From positions 1,922,001 to 1,986,000 of the forward strand of contig NZ_CP127295.1 of assembly GCF_030285665.1 (NCBI RefSeq): a stretch of DNA of 64,000 bases, written 5' to 3'. Positions 7,338-14,765 of the stretch are shown in pieces. The DNA is from Amycolatopsis mongoliensis. Lineage in GTDB: Bacteria; Actinomycetota; Actinomycetes; Mycobacteriales; Pseudonocardiaceae. The translations under genes and the position numbers were made by a program. Positions within the stretch are counted from its first letter, which is position 1. The number at the start of each line of letters is the position of its first letter. The notes below the pieces were generated by a model. The model did not search any database. It saw only the letters and a program-made list of their open reading frames with translations, and was not told the origin of the DNA.

Positions 7338-8480
7338 ATGGATCTCACCGCATCCGGCGTGCGCACCACGTCGGTGGCGAAACAGGCGCGAACGGGGTTG
7401 CTGCCGGCGAACGTCGTGCTCGGCGGCTCGCTGCTGTCCCTGGTCGGGCTGACCTGGGACATCCAGTGGCACAGCGACGTCGGGCCGGACACGTTCTTCA
7501 CGCTGCCGCACCTGTTCCTGTATGCGGGCAGCGCGGTCGTCGGCCTGGCGAGCCTCGCCGTCGTGCTGCTGACGACAGCGGCCCGGCGCGCGGGCCGCCC
7601 GGTCGACCCGCGGATCGGCGGGCGCGTGGTCAACGTGTTCGGCCGGACGTTCGCGGCGCCGCTGGGCTACCTGGTCTCCGGCGTCGGCGCGGCCACTTTC
7701 CTGCTGTACGGCCTGTGGGACCAGTGGTGGCACGGGCTCTACGGCTTCGACGCGGTCATCGACTCACCGCCGCACATCGGGCTGCTGCTGTCGATCACGG
7801 TGTCGCTGATCGGCACGACCGCGGTGTTCGCCGCGGCGCGGGAGTACCGCTGGGGCCGGCTCGGCACGCTGGCGTCGCTGACCGTGCTGCTCACGTTCGG
7901 CCCGGTGCTGGCCCTCGGGCTGCAGCAGGTGCCGGACGACTACGCCGACGCCGTGTCGATCGGCTGCTCGATGATGGCCGTGCTGCTGGTCACCGTCGGC
8001 GCCGGGTTCCGCCGCCGCCCGGGCGGCGCGGCCGGCACCGCGGCGCTGGTCCTGGTCGTGCAGGGGATCTTCTGGTGGTTCTCGCCGTGGGCCGCGAAGG
8101 CGTACGCCGACCTGGTCGACCTGCCGCTGCGAGACGCGATCTCCGGCGTGCCCGAGATGCCGTCGCTGACGCCGCTGGCGCTGCTGCCGGTGGCCGCGCT
8201 GATGGAGCTGGGGTACCTCGCCGGCCGGCGCCGGGGGTGGCGCGCTGGCCGGGTGTCCGTGGTCGCCGGCGGGATCGCCGGGGCGCTGCTCGGGCTGAGC
8301 CTGCCGATCCAGCGCGTCCTGCTCTACACCGGCGCGCACCTGCCGCCGGCCTGGTACCTGACGACGACGGCCGTGCTCAGCGGCCTGTTCGGGCTGCTCG
8401 GCGGGTTCGCCGGGTGGCGGTTCGGCGGGATGCTCTGCCTGCTGGCGCCCGCCAAGAAGGGGGAAACCGCTGATGCGTAA
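7338..8480 (+). CDS. Polytopic membrane protein with duplicated WDxxWH...PH motif
   Basis: The product has 380 residues and about eight to nine predicted membrane segments. Two segments share a motif: WDIQWHSDVGPDTFFTLPHL near residue 35 and WDQWWHGLYGFDAVIDSPPH near residue 135, both W-D-x2-W-H, a short loop, then P-H entering the next helix. Four intramembrane or interfacial histidines in such a repeat suggest metal or haem binding, but I do not recognise the family. The start at 7338 follows GGGGGA. The gene overlaps the next one by 8 nt. By context it works with the secreted partners on either side. Confidence 0.8.
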   Translation: MDLTASGVRTTSVAKQARTGLLPANVVLGGSLLSLVGLTWDIQWHSDVGPDTFFTLPHLFLYAGSAVVGLASLAVVLLTTAARRAGRPVDPRIGGRVVNVFGRTFAAPLGYLVSGVGAATFLLYGLWDQWWHGLYGFDAVIDSPPHIGLLLSITVSLIGTTAVFAAAREYRWGRLGTLASLTVLLTFGPVLALGLQQVPDDYADAVSIGCSMMAVLLVTVGAGFRRRPGGAAGTAALVLVVQGIFWWFSPWAAKAYADLVDLPLRDAISGVPEMPSLTPLALLPVAALMELGYLAGRRRGWRAGRVSVVAGGIAGALLGLSLPIQRVLLYTGAHLPPAWYLTTTAVLSGLFGLLGGFAGWRFGGMLCLLAPAKKGETADA

Positions 8481-9018
8481 GACACTCCTGGCCCTGGCGG
8501 CCGTCGCCGGGCTGCTGTTCGCGACCGCGGCGCCGGCGAACGCCTACGAGCCGGTCAACATCGTGCACACCGAGCACGTGCAGGCCGGGCCGTACGGGAT
8601 GACGGTCGGGTTCAGCACCTGGCCGCTGAAAGCCATGCAGTCGCTGGACTTCACGTTCATCCCCGACGGCGGGATCGACGACAAGTCCGGCACGCTCACG
8701 ATGATCAACCCGGAGGGCGGCAAGAACCGCACGCAGCCCCTGGTCCGGCACCCGCGCAAGCGCGAGGTCTGGGGGCTGGACGTCCGTTCGATGCCGCGGC
8801 CGGGGGAATGGACGTTCCACTTCACGGTCAACGGCCCGGCCGGGTCCGGCACCGGTGACCTCCGCGCGCTGCCGGTGCTCGACCAGCCGGGGCCGCCGAT
8901 GGGCCTGAGCTGGGCGATCAGCACCCTGCCGTTGATCGGGCTCGTGGTGCTGGTCGTGGTGGCCTGGCGCCGGACCCGGAGCCGGTTGCGCGGGGGTGAG
9001 CTTCCGGCAATCGGGTGA
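8473..9018 (+). CDS. Secreted, C-terminally anchored protein, last gene of the four-gene operon
   Basis: The product has 181 residues. A signal peptide ends at ANA-YEP. The exported domain (VNIVHTEHVQAGPYGMTVGF...) is beta-rich, and a single membrane segment near 145-165 (ISTLPLIGLVVLVVVAW) is followed by a short basic tail, so the domain should face outside. Overlap with the upstream gene implies translational coupling. The pattern of two anchored beta-domains plus a polytopic protein suggests an envelope complex, perhaps for metal handling. Function not recognised. Confidence 0.8.
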   Translation: MRKTLLALAAVAGLLFATAAPANAYEPVNIVHTEHVQAGPYGMTVGFSTWPLKAMQSLDFTFIPDGGIDDKSGTLTMINPEGGKNRTQPLVRHPRKREVWGLDVRSMPRPGEWTFHFTVNGPAGSGTGDLRALPVLDQPGPPMGLSWAISTLPLIGLVVLVVVAWRRTRSRLRGGELPAIG

Positions 9019-9058
9019 GATTTCCCTCACATTCGGCACTCGAGCGTATCCGTGCCGT

Positions 9059-9103
9059 CGCGAAGGCCTCCTTCACCGCAGAGACGGGAAGGGGGCCTTC
9101 GCG
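9059..9103. terminator. Bidirectional terminator between the four-gene operon and the DUF397 gene
   Basis: CGCGAAGGCC at 9059-9068 pairs with GGCCTTCGCG at 9094-9103, and the stem continues inward (TCCTTC with GAAGGG) to 16 pairs with one G-T. It lies between convergent genes. Confidence 0.75.
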
Positions 9104-9151
9104 ATTTCCAGGCACAGGCGGGTGATCACCATCACCGCCACGGGGGAGGGA

Positions 9152-9406
9152 TCAGGCGGGCAGATCGAACTGCCCGGCCTTCACGGCGACCAGGAACGCT
9201 TCCCACTCGGCGGTGTCGAACACGAAGACCGGGCTGGTCGCGAGCTTGGTGTCGCGGACGCCGATCAGGCCTTCCCGGCCGAGGTTGACCTCGACGCAGC
9301 TCCCACCGTTGGGCTCGCTGGCGAACGACTTCTCCCAGGCAGCCTCTTGGAACAGGGACACGGCCGTGTTCGGATCGTAATCCGCGAACGACGGATAATC
9401 CGCCAT
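9152..9406 (-). CDS. DUF397 domain protein
   Basis: The 84-residue protein has the DUF397 signature: AWEKSFASEPNGGSCVEVNL, IGVRDTKLATSPVFVF and FLVAVKAGQFD. These proteins are very common in actinomycetes, usually next to an XRE regulator of the DUF5753 type, and some act as its antitoxin-like partner. Here it stands alone; the nearest DUF5753 regulator is 3 kb away at 12659-13522. The start is the ATG at 9406. Confidence 0.9.
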   Translation of the reverse strand: MADYPSFADYDPNTAVSLFQEAAWEKSFASEPNGGSCVEVNLGREGLIGVRDTKLATSPVFVFDTAEWEAFLVAVKAGQFDLPA

Positions 9407-9537
9407 GGGTCGTACCTCCGAGGATCGATGGGGGGCGCGGCCGTGACCTGGTCGAAAGTACCCGCTCCCGGCTACTCAGTGTCTCAATGGAGTACGCCGC
9501 ACGGCCAAGCGGGTGATCAACTAGGTCCGGTCTCGAC

Positions 9538-9645
9538 ATGAAGATTATTCCAGGAGTAGGATTAATCGCATCGGCCGGGGCGCTGGTGTCGGTGAATGAC
9601 TTCCTGCATGCGATGGGCGGTCCCCGAACGCAGGCCACCGGCTGA
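9538..9645 (+). CDS. Possible 35-residue hydrophobic microprotein
   Basis: An ATG at 9538 opens a 35-codon frame beginning MKIIPGVGLIASAGALVSV, ending with TGA at 9645. Its first codons are AT-rich compared with the flanks and include a TTA. Only a weak AGGT precedes it. It lies in the otherwise empty 284 bp upstream of the gene at 9691. It may be a real small membrane peptide or chance. Confidence 0.3.
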   Translation: MKIIPGVGLIASAGALVSVNDFLHAMGGPRTQATG

Positions 9646-9690
9646 CGACCGACCAACCACCACCGCAGGACCTCATGGGGGAGGATCAGC

Positions 9691-9960
9691 GTGATCGTCG
9701 AGGACAGCGCGCCACCGAGCGTGCTCGTCGTGGGCAGGCTCGCCAGGGGAACCGCCGGCGAGGCCCGCCGGGTGGTCCACGTCTTCGGACTGGACGCGAC
9801 CCGCGGCACGAGTCAGCTGGTCCGAACCAAGTGCGGGGAAGCGCTTTCCCGCTCCGATGTCGAGTGGCTGGCCCCCGGGGCCGGCATGCCGTGTGAACCC
9901 TGTCTCGGACTGACCGGCGGCGAAAGCACCCGGTCACCGCGACGAGAGCTGGGGGTGTAG
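9691..9960 (+). CDS. Small cysteine-containing hypothetical protein
   Basis: The product has 89 residues. The GTG at 9691 is chosen because GGGGGAGGA lies 5-6 nt upstream. The C-terminal half contains a Cys at KCGEAL and a CEPC pair about 22 residues later, suggesting a small zinc-ribbon-like fold. I do not recognise a family. It is followed after 3 nt by another small gene, so the two are probably cotranscribed. Confidence 0.7.
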   Translation: MIVEDSAPPSVLVVGRLARGTAGEARRVVHVFGLDATRGTSQLVRTKCGEALSRSDVEWLAPGAGMPCEPCLGLTGGESTRSPRRELGV

Positions 9961-9963
9961 ACG

Positions 9964-10218
9964 ATGGCCGTCCGGCTGAACTCGCTCTTCCGCCGCGAGG
10001 AGGAAGAGCACCGCGGCCGCCGCGGGATCGGCAACGAACTGAGGAACCGCTTCGGCTTCAGCCTGATCCAGGCGCCCCTGCGCAAGACGACGACGTGGGC
10101 GACGGACCAGGACCTGCCGCTGCAGCGCTACTCCGACGGGGTCCGGACCACCCGGCCCCTGGAAACCGCGATCGACCTGAGCCCGCTGCTGCGCGGCCGG
10201 GTGGGATCGCGCGCCTGA
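9964..10218 (+). CDS. Small basic hypothetical protein
   Basis: The product has 84 residues, rich in Arg, with an N-terminal charged helix (LFRREEEEHRGRRGIGNELR). It starts 3 nt after the stop of the preceding small gene and ends 20 nt before a terminator. No domain is recognised, and there is no signal peptide or membrane segment. Confidence 0.65.
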   Translation: MAVRLNSLFRREEEEHRGRRGIGNELRNRFGFSLIQAPLRKTTTWATDQDLPLQRYSDGVRTTRPLETAIDLSPLLRGRVGSRA

Positions 10219-10238
10219 ACTGCCGTACCACCACGAAA

Positions 10239-10271
10239 AGAGCCCCGGTTCCCTGATGGGACCGGGGCTCT
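10239..10271. terminator. Bidirectional terminator
   Basis: AGAGCCCCGGT (10239-10249) pairs with ACCGGGGCTCT (10261-10271), with an inner CCC/GGG extension around TGAT. It separates the plus-strand small-gene pair from the convergent methyltransferase gene. Confidence 0.8.
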
Positions 10272-10277
10272 CGCCGT

Positions 10278-10889
10278 TCACGGCTGCGGTTTCCGCAGGA
10301 GCAACCGTCCCTGGCGGAACGGCCGCTCCCCTGCCGTGGGCTCGCGGTACATCCGGCCCACCTCGACGAGTCCCGCCGCGGCCGCCAAGGCCATCAGCTC
10401 GTCCAGCGGCCACCGGTACGCCGTCGTGACCTTGTGGTCGAACTCCGAGACCGGCCCGCCGCCGGCTTCGAAGCAGCCCAACAGAACGTGACCACCCGGC
10501 GCCAACGTCCGGGTGAATTCGGCGAAGTACCCCGGCACCTCCGCCGGCGGGGTGTGGATCACCGAGTACCACGACAGGATCCCCGCCAACGACGCGTCAG
10601 GCAGGTCCAGGGCCGCCATCGACCCCACCTCGAACCGCAACGCGGGCTCGGCCGCGCGCGCCAGCTCGATCATCGCCGGCGACAGATCGATGCCGAACAC
10701 GTCGAGCCCCAGCGAGTGCAGGTGTGCCGTCAGGTGGCCCGGACCGCACCCGAGGTCGGCGACCGGGCCGCGGCCGCGCACGGAATCCGCGAACGCCGCC
10801 CACGCGGCCCGGTCCAGCGCGTCGCCGTCCCAGATGTCGCGGACGAACTCCGCGTACTGGACGGCGACCGCGTCGTAAGCCGTCGTCAC
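10278..10889 (-). CDS. Class I SAM-dependent methyltransferase
   Basis: The product has 203 residues. Motif I is VADLGCGPGHLTAHL, followed by the acidic ribose contact in VFGIDLSPAMIELA, then GSMAALDLPD and a post-motif FTRTLAPGGHVLLGCF. This is a stand-alone small-molecule type class I fold. The GTG at 10889 overlaps the stop of the upstream methyltransferase (GTGA), and this start puts motif I at the usual depth near residue 43. It is the last gene of a run of three methyltransferase genes, so they may act in sequence. Substrate unknown. Confidence 0.87.
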   Translation of the reverse strand: MTTAYDAVAVQYAEFVRDIWDGDALDRAAWAAFADSVRGRGPVADLGCGPGHLTAHLHSLGLDVFGIDLSPAMIELARAAEPALRFEVGSMAALDLPDASLAGILSWYSVIHTPPAEVPGYFAEFTRTLAPGGHVLLGCFEAGGGPVSEFDHKVTTAYRWPLDELMALAAAAGLVEVGRMYREPTAGERPFRQGRLLLRKPQP

Positions 10890-11734
10890 GGTTTGCGGCC
10901 GAGGCCGCAGATGTGCCCGACGAACGCCGGGTCGTTCGCGACCTTCTTCGTGGCCCGGGACTCGATCTCCTCCGGGTGCCACTCCGGCAGGTAGACGATG
11001 CCGGGCTCGACCAGCTCGAGGCCGTCGAAGAACGTCGTGAACTCCGCCTTGCTGCGCAGGTGCAGCGGGGTGCTCGACCTGTTGTACTGCGCCACGATCG
11101 ACTCGCGGCTCTCGGCGTCGGCCATCGCGTCGAGGCCTTCGGTGGTGAGGTGCGAAGACAGGAAGTACGAGCCGGACGGCAGCAGCGACAGGTACTTCTG
11201 GATGATCTCGGCCACCGGCTCGTCCTCGCCCAGGAAGTACAGGACGCCGACGATGATCAGGCCGATCGGCCGGTTCGTGTCGAGGACGCCGGTGTCGAGG
11301 GCGCGCTTCCAGATGTCGGCGGGGTCGCGCAGGTCGCCCTGCAGCACCGCGTGCCGGTCCGCGACGCCCTCCTTCTCCAGCAGGACCTGCGAGTGCGCCA
11401 CCGCGACCGGCTCGTTGTCGACGTACACGCACCGCGCGTTCGGGTTCACCTCCGCCGCGACCTCGTGGACGTTCCCGACCGTCGGCACGCCCGACCCCAG
11501 GTCGAGGAACTGGTCGATGCCGTTGCGGGCCAGGTACCGGACACCGCGGCCGAGGAAGTCGCGGCCGACGCGGGCGACCGTCTTGATCATCGGGAACGTC
11601 TTGACCGCCTGCTCGCCGAACTGGCGGTCGATGGCCCAGTTGGCGTTGCCGCCGAGGAACCAGTCGTAGATGCGGGCCGCGTTCGGCCGCTCGAGGTCGA
11701 CGCCTTCGGGGGCCTCGGGATCCTGCGTCGTCAT
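10886..11734 (-). CDS. PF04672-type (DUF574) SAM methyltransferase, copy 2
   Basis: The product has 282 residues. It shows the family hallmarks: RPNAARIYDWFLGGNANWAI, FLDLGSGVPTVGNVHEVA (SAM site), CVYVDNEPVAVAHSQ and HAVLQGDLRD. It is clearly homologous to the gene immediately upstream, consistent with a tandem duplication. The ATG at 11734 is preceded by GGAGGA and overlaps the upstream stop (ATGA). The family is expanded in actinomycetes; few members have known substrates. Confidence 0.9.
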   Translation of the reverse strand: MTTQDPEAPEGVDLERPNAARIYDWFLGGNANWAIDRQFGEQAVKTFPMIKTVARVGRDFLGRGVRYLARNGIDQFLDLGSGVPTVGNVHEVAAEVNPNARCVYVDNEPVAVAHSQVLLEKEGVADRHAVLQGDLRDPADIWKRALDTGVLDTNRPIGLIIVGVLYFLGEDEPVAEIIQKYLSLLPSGSYFLSSHLTTEGLDAMADAESRESIVAQYNRSSTPLHLRSKAEFTTFFDGLELVEPGIVYLPEWHPEEIESRATKKVANDPAFVGHICGLGRKP

Positions 11735-12609
11735 TTCCGTCCTCCAGGCTTGCGGCCGACACCGCCGACCACGCTCGCGAGGGGGACCGGGGCGGCGCCG
11801 GGCTCGGGGCGCCACTCTCCCACAGGCACGATCCCGGGGTCGACGACGTCGAAGTTACCGAAGAACGCGGCGATCTCGTCGAGCGACCGGGAAACCGCCG
11901 GCGAGCTCGACCGCTCGGACAGCTTCACGAGCCGCCGGATCTGCGCCAGCTCGTCGCCCTCGACACCGGACTCGGTCGCGTGCGAGAGGACGTACGCCGA
12001 CCCCGGCGCCAGCAGCGTCCGGTAGTCGCGGATGGCTTCGCGGACGCCGGTGACGTCCGGCAGGAAGTGCAGCACAGCCACGCTGAGCAGGCAGATCGGC
12101 CGGTCGGGGTCGAGCACGCCGGTGGCCAGCGCGGCCTCCCAGACCTCCTCGGCGTCCCGCAGATCGGCGTACAGCACGGCGTGGCGCTCGGGGTCGCCCT
12201 CTTCGTCGAGCAGGATCCGCCCGTGCGCGACGGCCACCGGCTCGTTGTCGACGTAGACGCAGCGGCAGTCGTCGGCGTACTCGTCGGCCACCTCGTGGAC
12301 GTTGCCGGCGGTCGGGATGCCGGATCCGAGGTCGAGGAACTGCGTGATGCCCTCGGCGACGCAGTGGCGCACGGCCCGGCCGAGGAAGTCGCGGTTGCTG
12401 CGCGCCAGCGTCTTCGCCAGGGGAAACGCTTTCACGGCCAGCTCGCCGTACTGCCGGTCGATCGCCCAGTTCGCGGTGCCGCCGAGCGCCCAGTCGTAGA
12501 TCCTCGCCACGTTCGGCCGGTCGAGATCGACGACGTCGGGGAGGAAGTCGGGGTCCACGATGTCCCCTTCGGGCGGCACTTCCGGTGGATTAGAGCGCAA
12601 CAGACCCAC
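11731..12609 (-). CDS. PF04672-type (DUF574) SAM methyltransferase, copy 1
   Basis: The product has 292 residues from the GTG at 12609; a later GTG near 12561 is possible because the N-terminal 15 residues are not conserved with copy 2. It carries RPNVARIYDWALGGTANWAI, FLDLGSGIPTAGNVHEVAD and CVYVDNEPVAVAHGR. The paralogue downstream shares most of these motifs but differs in the C-terminal third, so the duplication is old. A 49-nt gap separates it from the XRE regulator, which probably heads the operon. Confidence 0.88.
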   Translation of the reverse strand: MGLLRSNPPEVPPEGDIVDPDFLPDVVDLDRPNVARIYDWALGGTANWAIDRQYGELAVKAFPLAKTLARSNRDFLGRAVRHCVAEGITQFLDLGSGIPTAGNVHEVADEYADDCRCVYVDNEPVAVAHGRILLDEEGDPERHAVLYADLRDAEEVWEAALATGVLDPDRPICLLSVAVLHFLPDVTGVREAIRDYRTLLAPGSAYVLSHATESGVEGDELAQIRRLVKLSERSSSPAVSRSLDEIAAFFGNFDVVDPGIVPVGEWRPEPGAAPVPLASVVGGVGRKPGGRK

Positions 12610-12658
12610 TCTACCGAAAGTTGTTCACCGGCCGGGACAGTTGGCGCCGCCGTTCGCC

Positions 12659-13522
12659 CTATTGGATCTGCTGCATCTGGCTGCGGTAACCCTCTGCAAG
12701 CTCCTTGAGGAACTGCCGGGTCTCCTGCCGTTCCAGCGCCGCCCCACGCAGCCTGTCCCACGAGTCGACGAAGATGTTGAAGTCCTTGACGTCGTCGAGG
12801 TACAGCCCGCCGGCGGAGTGCTCGATGTAGACGAAGTCCCGGGTGCGGTCCGGGAAGCGCATGATCGTGAAGTCGTTGGGCACCGCGGCCAGCCGTGCCC
12901 CGAACGGCAGCACGTGGACGTAGACCCGGGGGTGCCGCTCGAGCGAGAGCAGGTGCTCGACCTGGTCGAGCATCACCGCGGGCGCGTACCCGCCGGGGGC
13001 CCGGCGCAGCGCGCCCTCGCTGATGATGAACCGGTAGTACGGCGGCTGCTGCTGCTCGAACACCGCCTTGCGGTCGAGCCGGTTGCGCACCAGGGACGTC
13101 ACGTCCGTCGCGCCGGCCTCGGTGAACTGCTTGAGCATGTAGTGCTCGGACTGCAGCGGACCGGGGATGCGCTCGCCGTGCCAGGTGAGGATCTCCGCGG
13201 CCGCGGGTTCCAGGTCGGTGAAGGTGCGGAACCAGTGCGGCACCACCGAGCGGTAGCCCGACCAGTGGCCGCGCTGCCCGGCGGCGGCCCGCGCCAGGTT
13301 CATCAGCGTGTCGGCCTCTTCGCCGTTGATCCCGAACGCGTTCAGCATCGATCGCACATCCCCGAGCTTCACCCCGACGGCACCGGACTCGATCTTGTTG
13401 ACCTTGCCCTGGGTGCAGCCGAGTACCTCGGCGACCTGCTGCTGTGTCATCCGCGCCGCGGTGCGGGCATGCCGGAGCTCGTTCCCGAGCTGCTTCCGGC
13501 GCGAGGTGACGGTGCTGGCCAT
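12659..13522 (-). CDS. XRE-family regulator with DUF5753 domain
   Basis: The product has 287 residues. The N-terminal HTH is clear (LRHARTAARMTQQQVAEVLG, then CTQGKVNKIESG). The C-terminal two thirds match DUF5753, including WHGERIPGPLQSEHYMLKQF. These regulators are abundant in actinomycetes and usually pair with a DUF397 gene, which is absent here. The ATG at 13522 is preferred over the GTG at 13543 because GGGAGAG sits upstream. It is followed by three methyltransferase genes on the same strand. Confidence 0.88.
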   Translation of the reverse strand: MASTVTSRRKQLGNELRHARTAARMTQQQVAEVLGCTQGKVNKIESGAVGVKLGDVRSMLNAFGINGEEADTLMNLARAAAGQRGHWSGYRSVVPHWFRTFTDLEPAAAEILTWHGERIPGPLQSEHYMLKQFTEAGATDVTSLVRNRLDRKAVFEQQQPPYYRFIISEGALRRAPGGYAPAVMLDQVEHLLSLERHPRVYVHVLPFGARLAAVPNDFTIMRFPDRTRDFVYIEHSAGGLYLDDVKDFNIFVDSWDRLRGAALERQETRQFLKELAEGYRSQMQQIQ

Positions 13523-13548
13523 CGCCCTGCTCTCCCGGACCACTACAA

Positions 13549-13575
13549 GCGACGGCGGCCGCCGGCCGCCGTCGC
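13549..13575. promoter_or_regulatory. Perfect 11-bp inverted repeat upstream of the XRE gene
   Basis: GCGACGGCGGC and GCCGCCGTCGC flank a CGCCG loop, 26 nt upstream of the XRE start. It could be an autoregulatory operator or a hairpin in the mRNA leader. Confidence 0.5.
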
Positions 13576-13756
13576 ACGCGAACTATCGAACCCACCCAGG
13601 TTAGTGCTTCACCTTGCGGATCTCGATGATGACATCGCGCAGCGTTCCAGGAAACGCCGCAGAACGCCAGTCACCTGCGTTGTCACTCGCCTGGACCAGC
13701 GAAATTCCGAATTATTCCGCCAACCGGCGCAGCCGGGTCTCGGGCATAGTGGGCCG

Positions 13757-14680
13757 GTGACCGATCGTTCGCCCGCCGCCGCCGCCGCCGTCACCCGCCT
13801 GGCCGACCGGGTCCACGGCTACGTCCAGCCGGACGGCTCCTGGTACATCAACAACTGCGGGTTCGTCGACGCCGGCGACCACACCGTGCTGATCGACACG
13901 TGCTCGACCGAGCGCCGCACGCGCGCGCTGCTCGAGACGGTCGAAGCCGCGACCGGCAGCCCGGTGAGGACGCTGGTGAACACCCACCACCACGGCGACC
14001 ACACCAACGGCAACTACCTCGTCACCGGCGCGGCCGTGCTCGGCCACCGCAAGACCCGCGAGCTGATGGTCGCCGAGGGCATCCAGACGTTCGAAGGCAT
14101 CTTCGTCGGCAGCGACTGGGGCGAGCTGCGGTCGCGGCCGCCCGAGGTCGTGTTCGACGACCGGCTGACCGTGCACGCCGGCGACGTCACCCTCGAGCTG
14201 ATCCACCCCGGCCACGCGGCCCACACCACCAACGACGTCCTGGTCTGGCTGCCGGAGCAGCGCGTGCTCTACGCCGGTGACCTGGTGTTCAACGGCGGCA
14301 GCCCGTTCGCGCTGATGGGCTCGGTGGCCGGCTGGCGCCGGGCTCTCGACGTCGTCCGGGAGCTTTCGCCCGAGGTGATCCTCCCCGGGCACGGTCCGGC
14401 CTGCGGGCTCGAGACCGTCGACACGGTGGACGCGTACCTGAAGTTCGTCCAGGAGACGGCCGAGCGCGGGAAGGCCGCCGGGCTGTCGCCGCTGGAGCTG
14501 GCCAAGGAGACGGACCTGGGCGAGTTCGCGTCGCTCTCCGAGCAGGAGCGGCTGCCGGGCAACCTGCACCGCGCGTACGCCGAGCTGGACGGCGCCGAGT
14601 GGGGCGCGCAGATCGACCTGGTCGCGGCGATCACCGACATGCTCGCCTACAACAAGGGCCCGATCCGCTGCTTCTCCTGA
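13757..14680 (+). CDS. Metallo-beta-lactamase-fold hydrolase
   Basis: The product has 307 residues. The metal-binding motif is THHHGDHTNGN (H-x-H-x-D-H), followed by IHPGHAAHTTND and GDLVFNGG, with a final GHGPACG. This is the standard binuclear MBL fold. No signal peptide is present, so it is cytoplasmic and not a secreted beta-lactamase. The C-terminal ~70-residue helical extension (LKFVQETAERGKAAGLSP) is like that in the group of MBL hydrolases that act on thioesters or lactones. The GTG at 13757 is the first credible start after the upstream stop. Confidence 0.88.
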   Translation: MTDRSPAAAAAVTRLADRVHGYVQPDGSWYINNCGFVDAGDHTVLIDTCSTERRTRALLETVEAATGSPVRTLVNTHHHGDHTNGNYLVTGAAVLGHRKTRELMVAEGIQTFEGIFVGSDWGELRSRPPEVVFDDRLTVHAGDVTLELIHPGHAAHTTNDVLVWLPEQRVLYAGDLVFNGGSPFALMGSVAGWRRALDVVRELSPEVILPGHGPACGLETVDTVDAYLKFVQETAERGKAAGLSPLELAKETDLGEFASLSEQERLPGNLHRAYAELDGAEWGAQIDLVAAITDMLAYNKGPIRCFS

Positions 14681-14765
14681 ACTGAGTGAGCTGCTCCTCC
14701 GTGCCCTTCCTTGAGGCGTCGATCGGACTAGTGTCTGAATCGAGAGAGTCTTCGAGAGGATGCGG

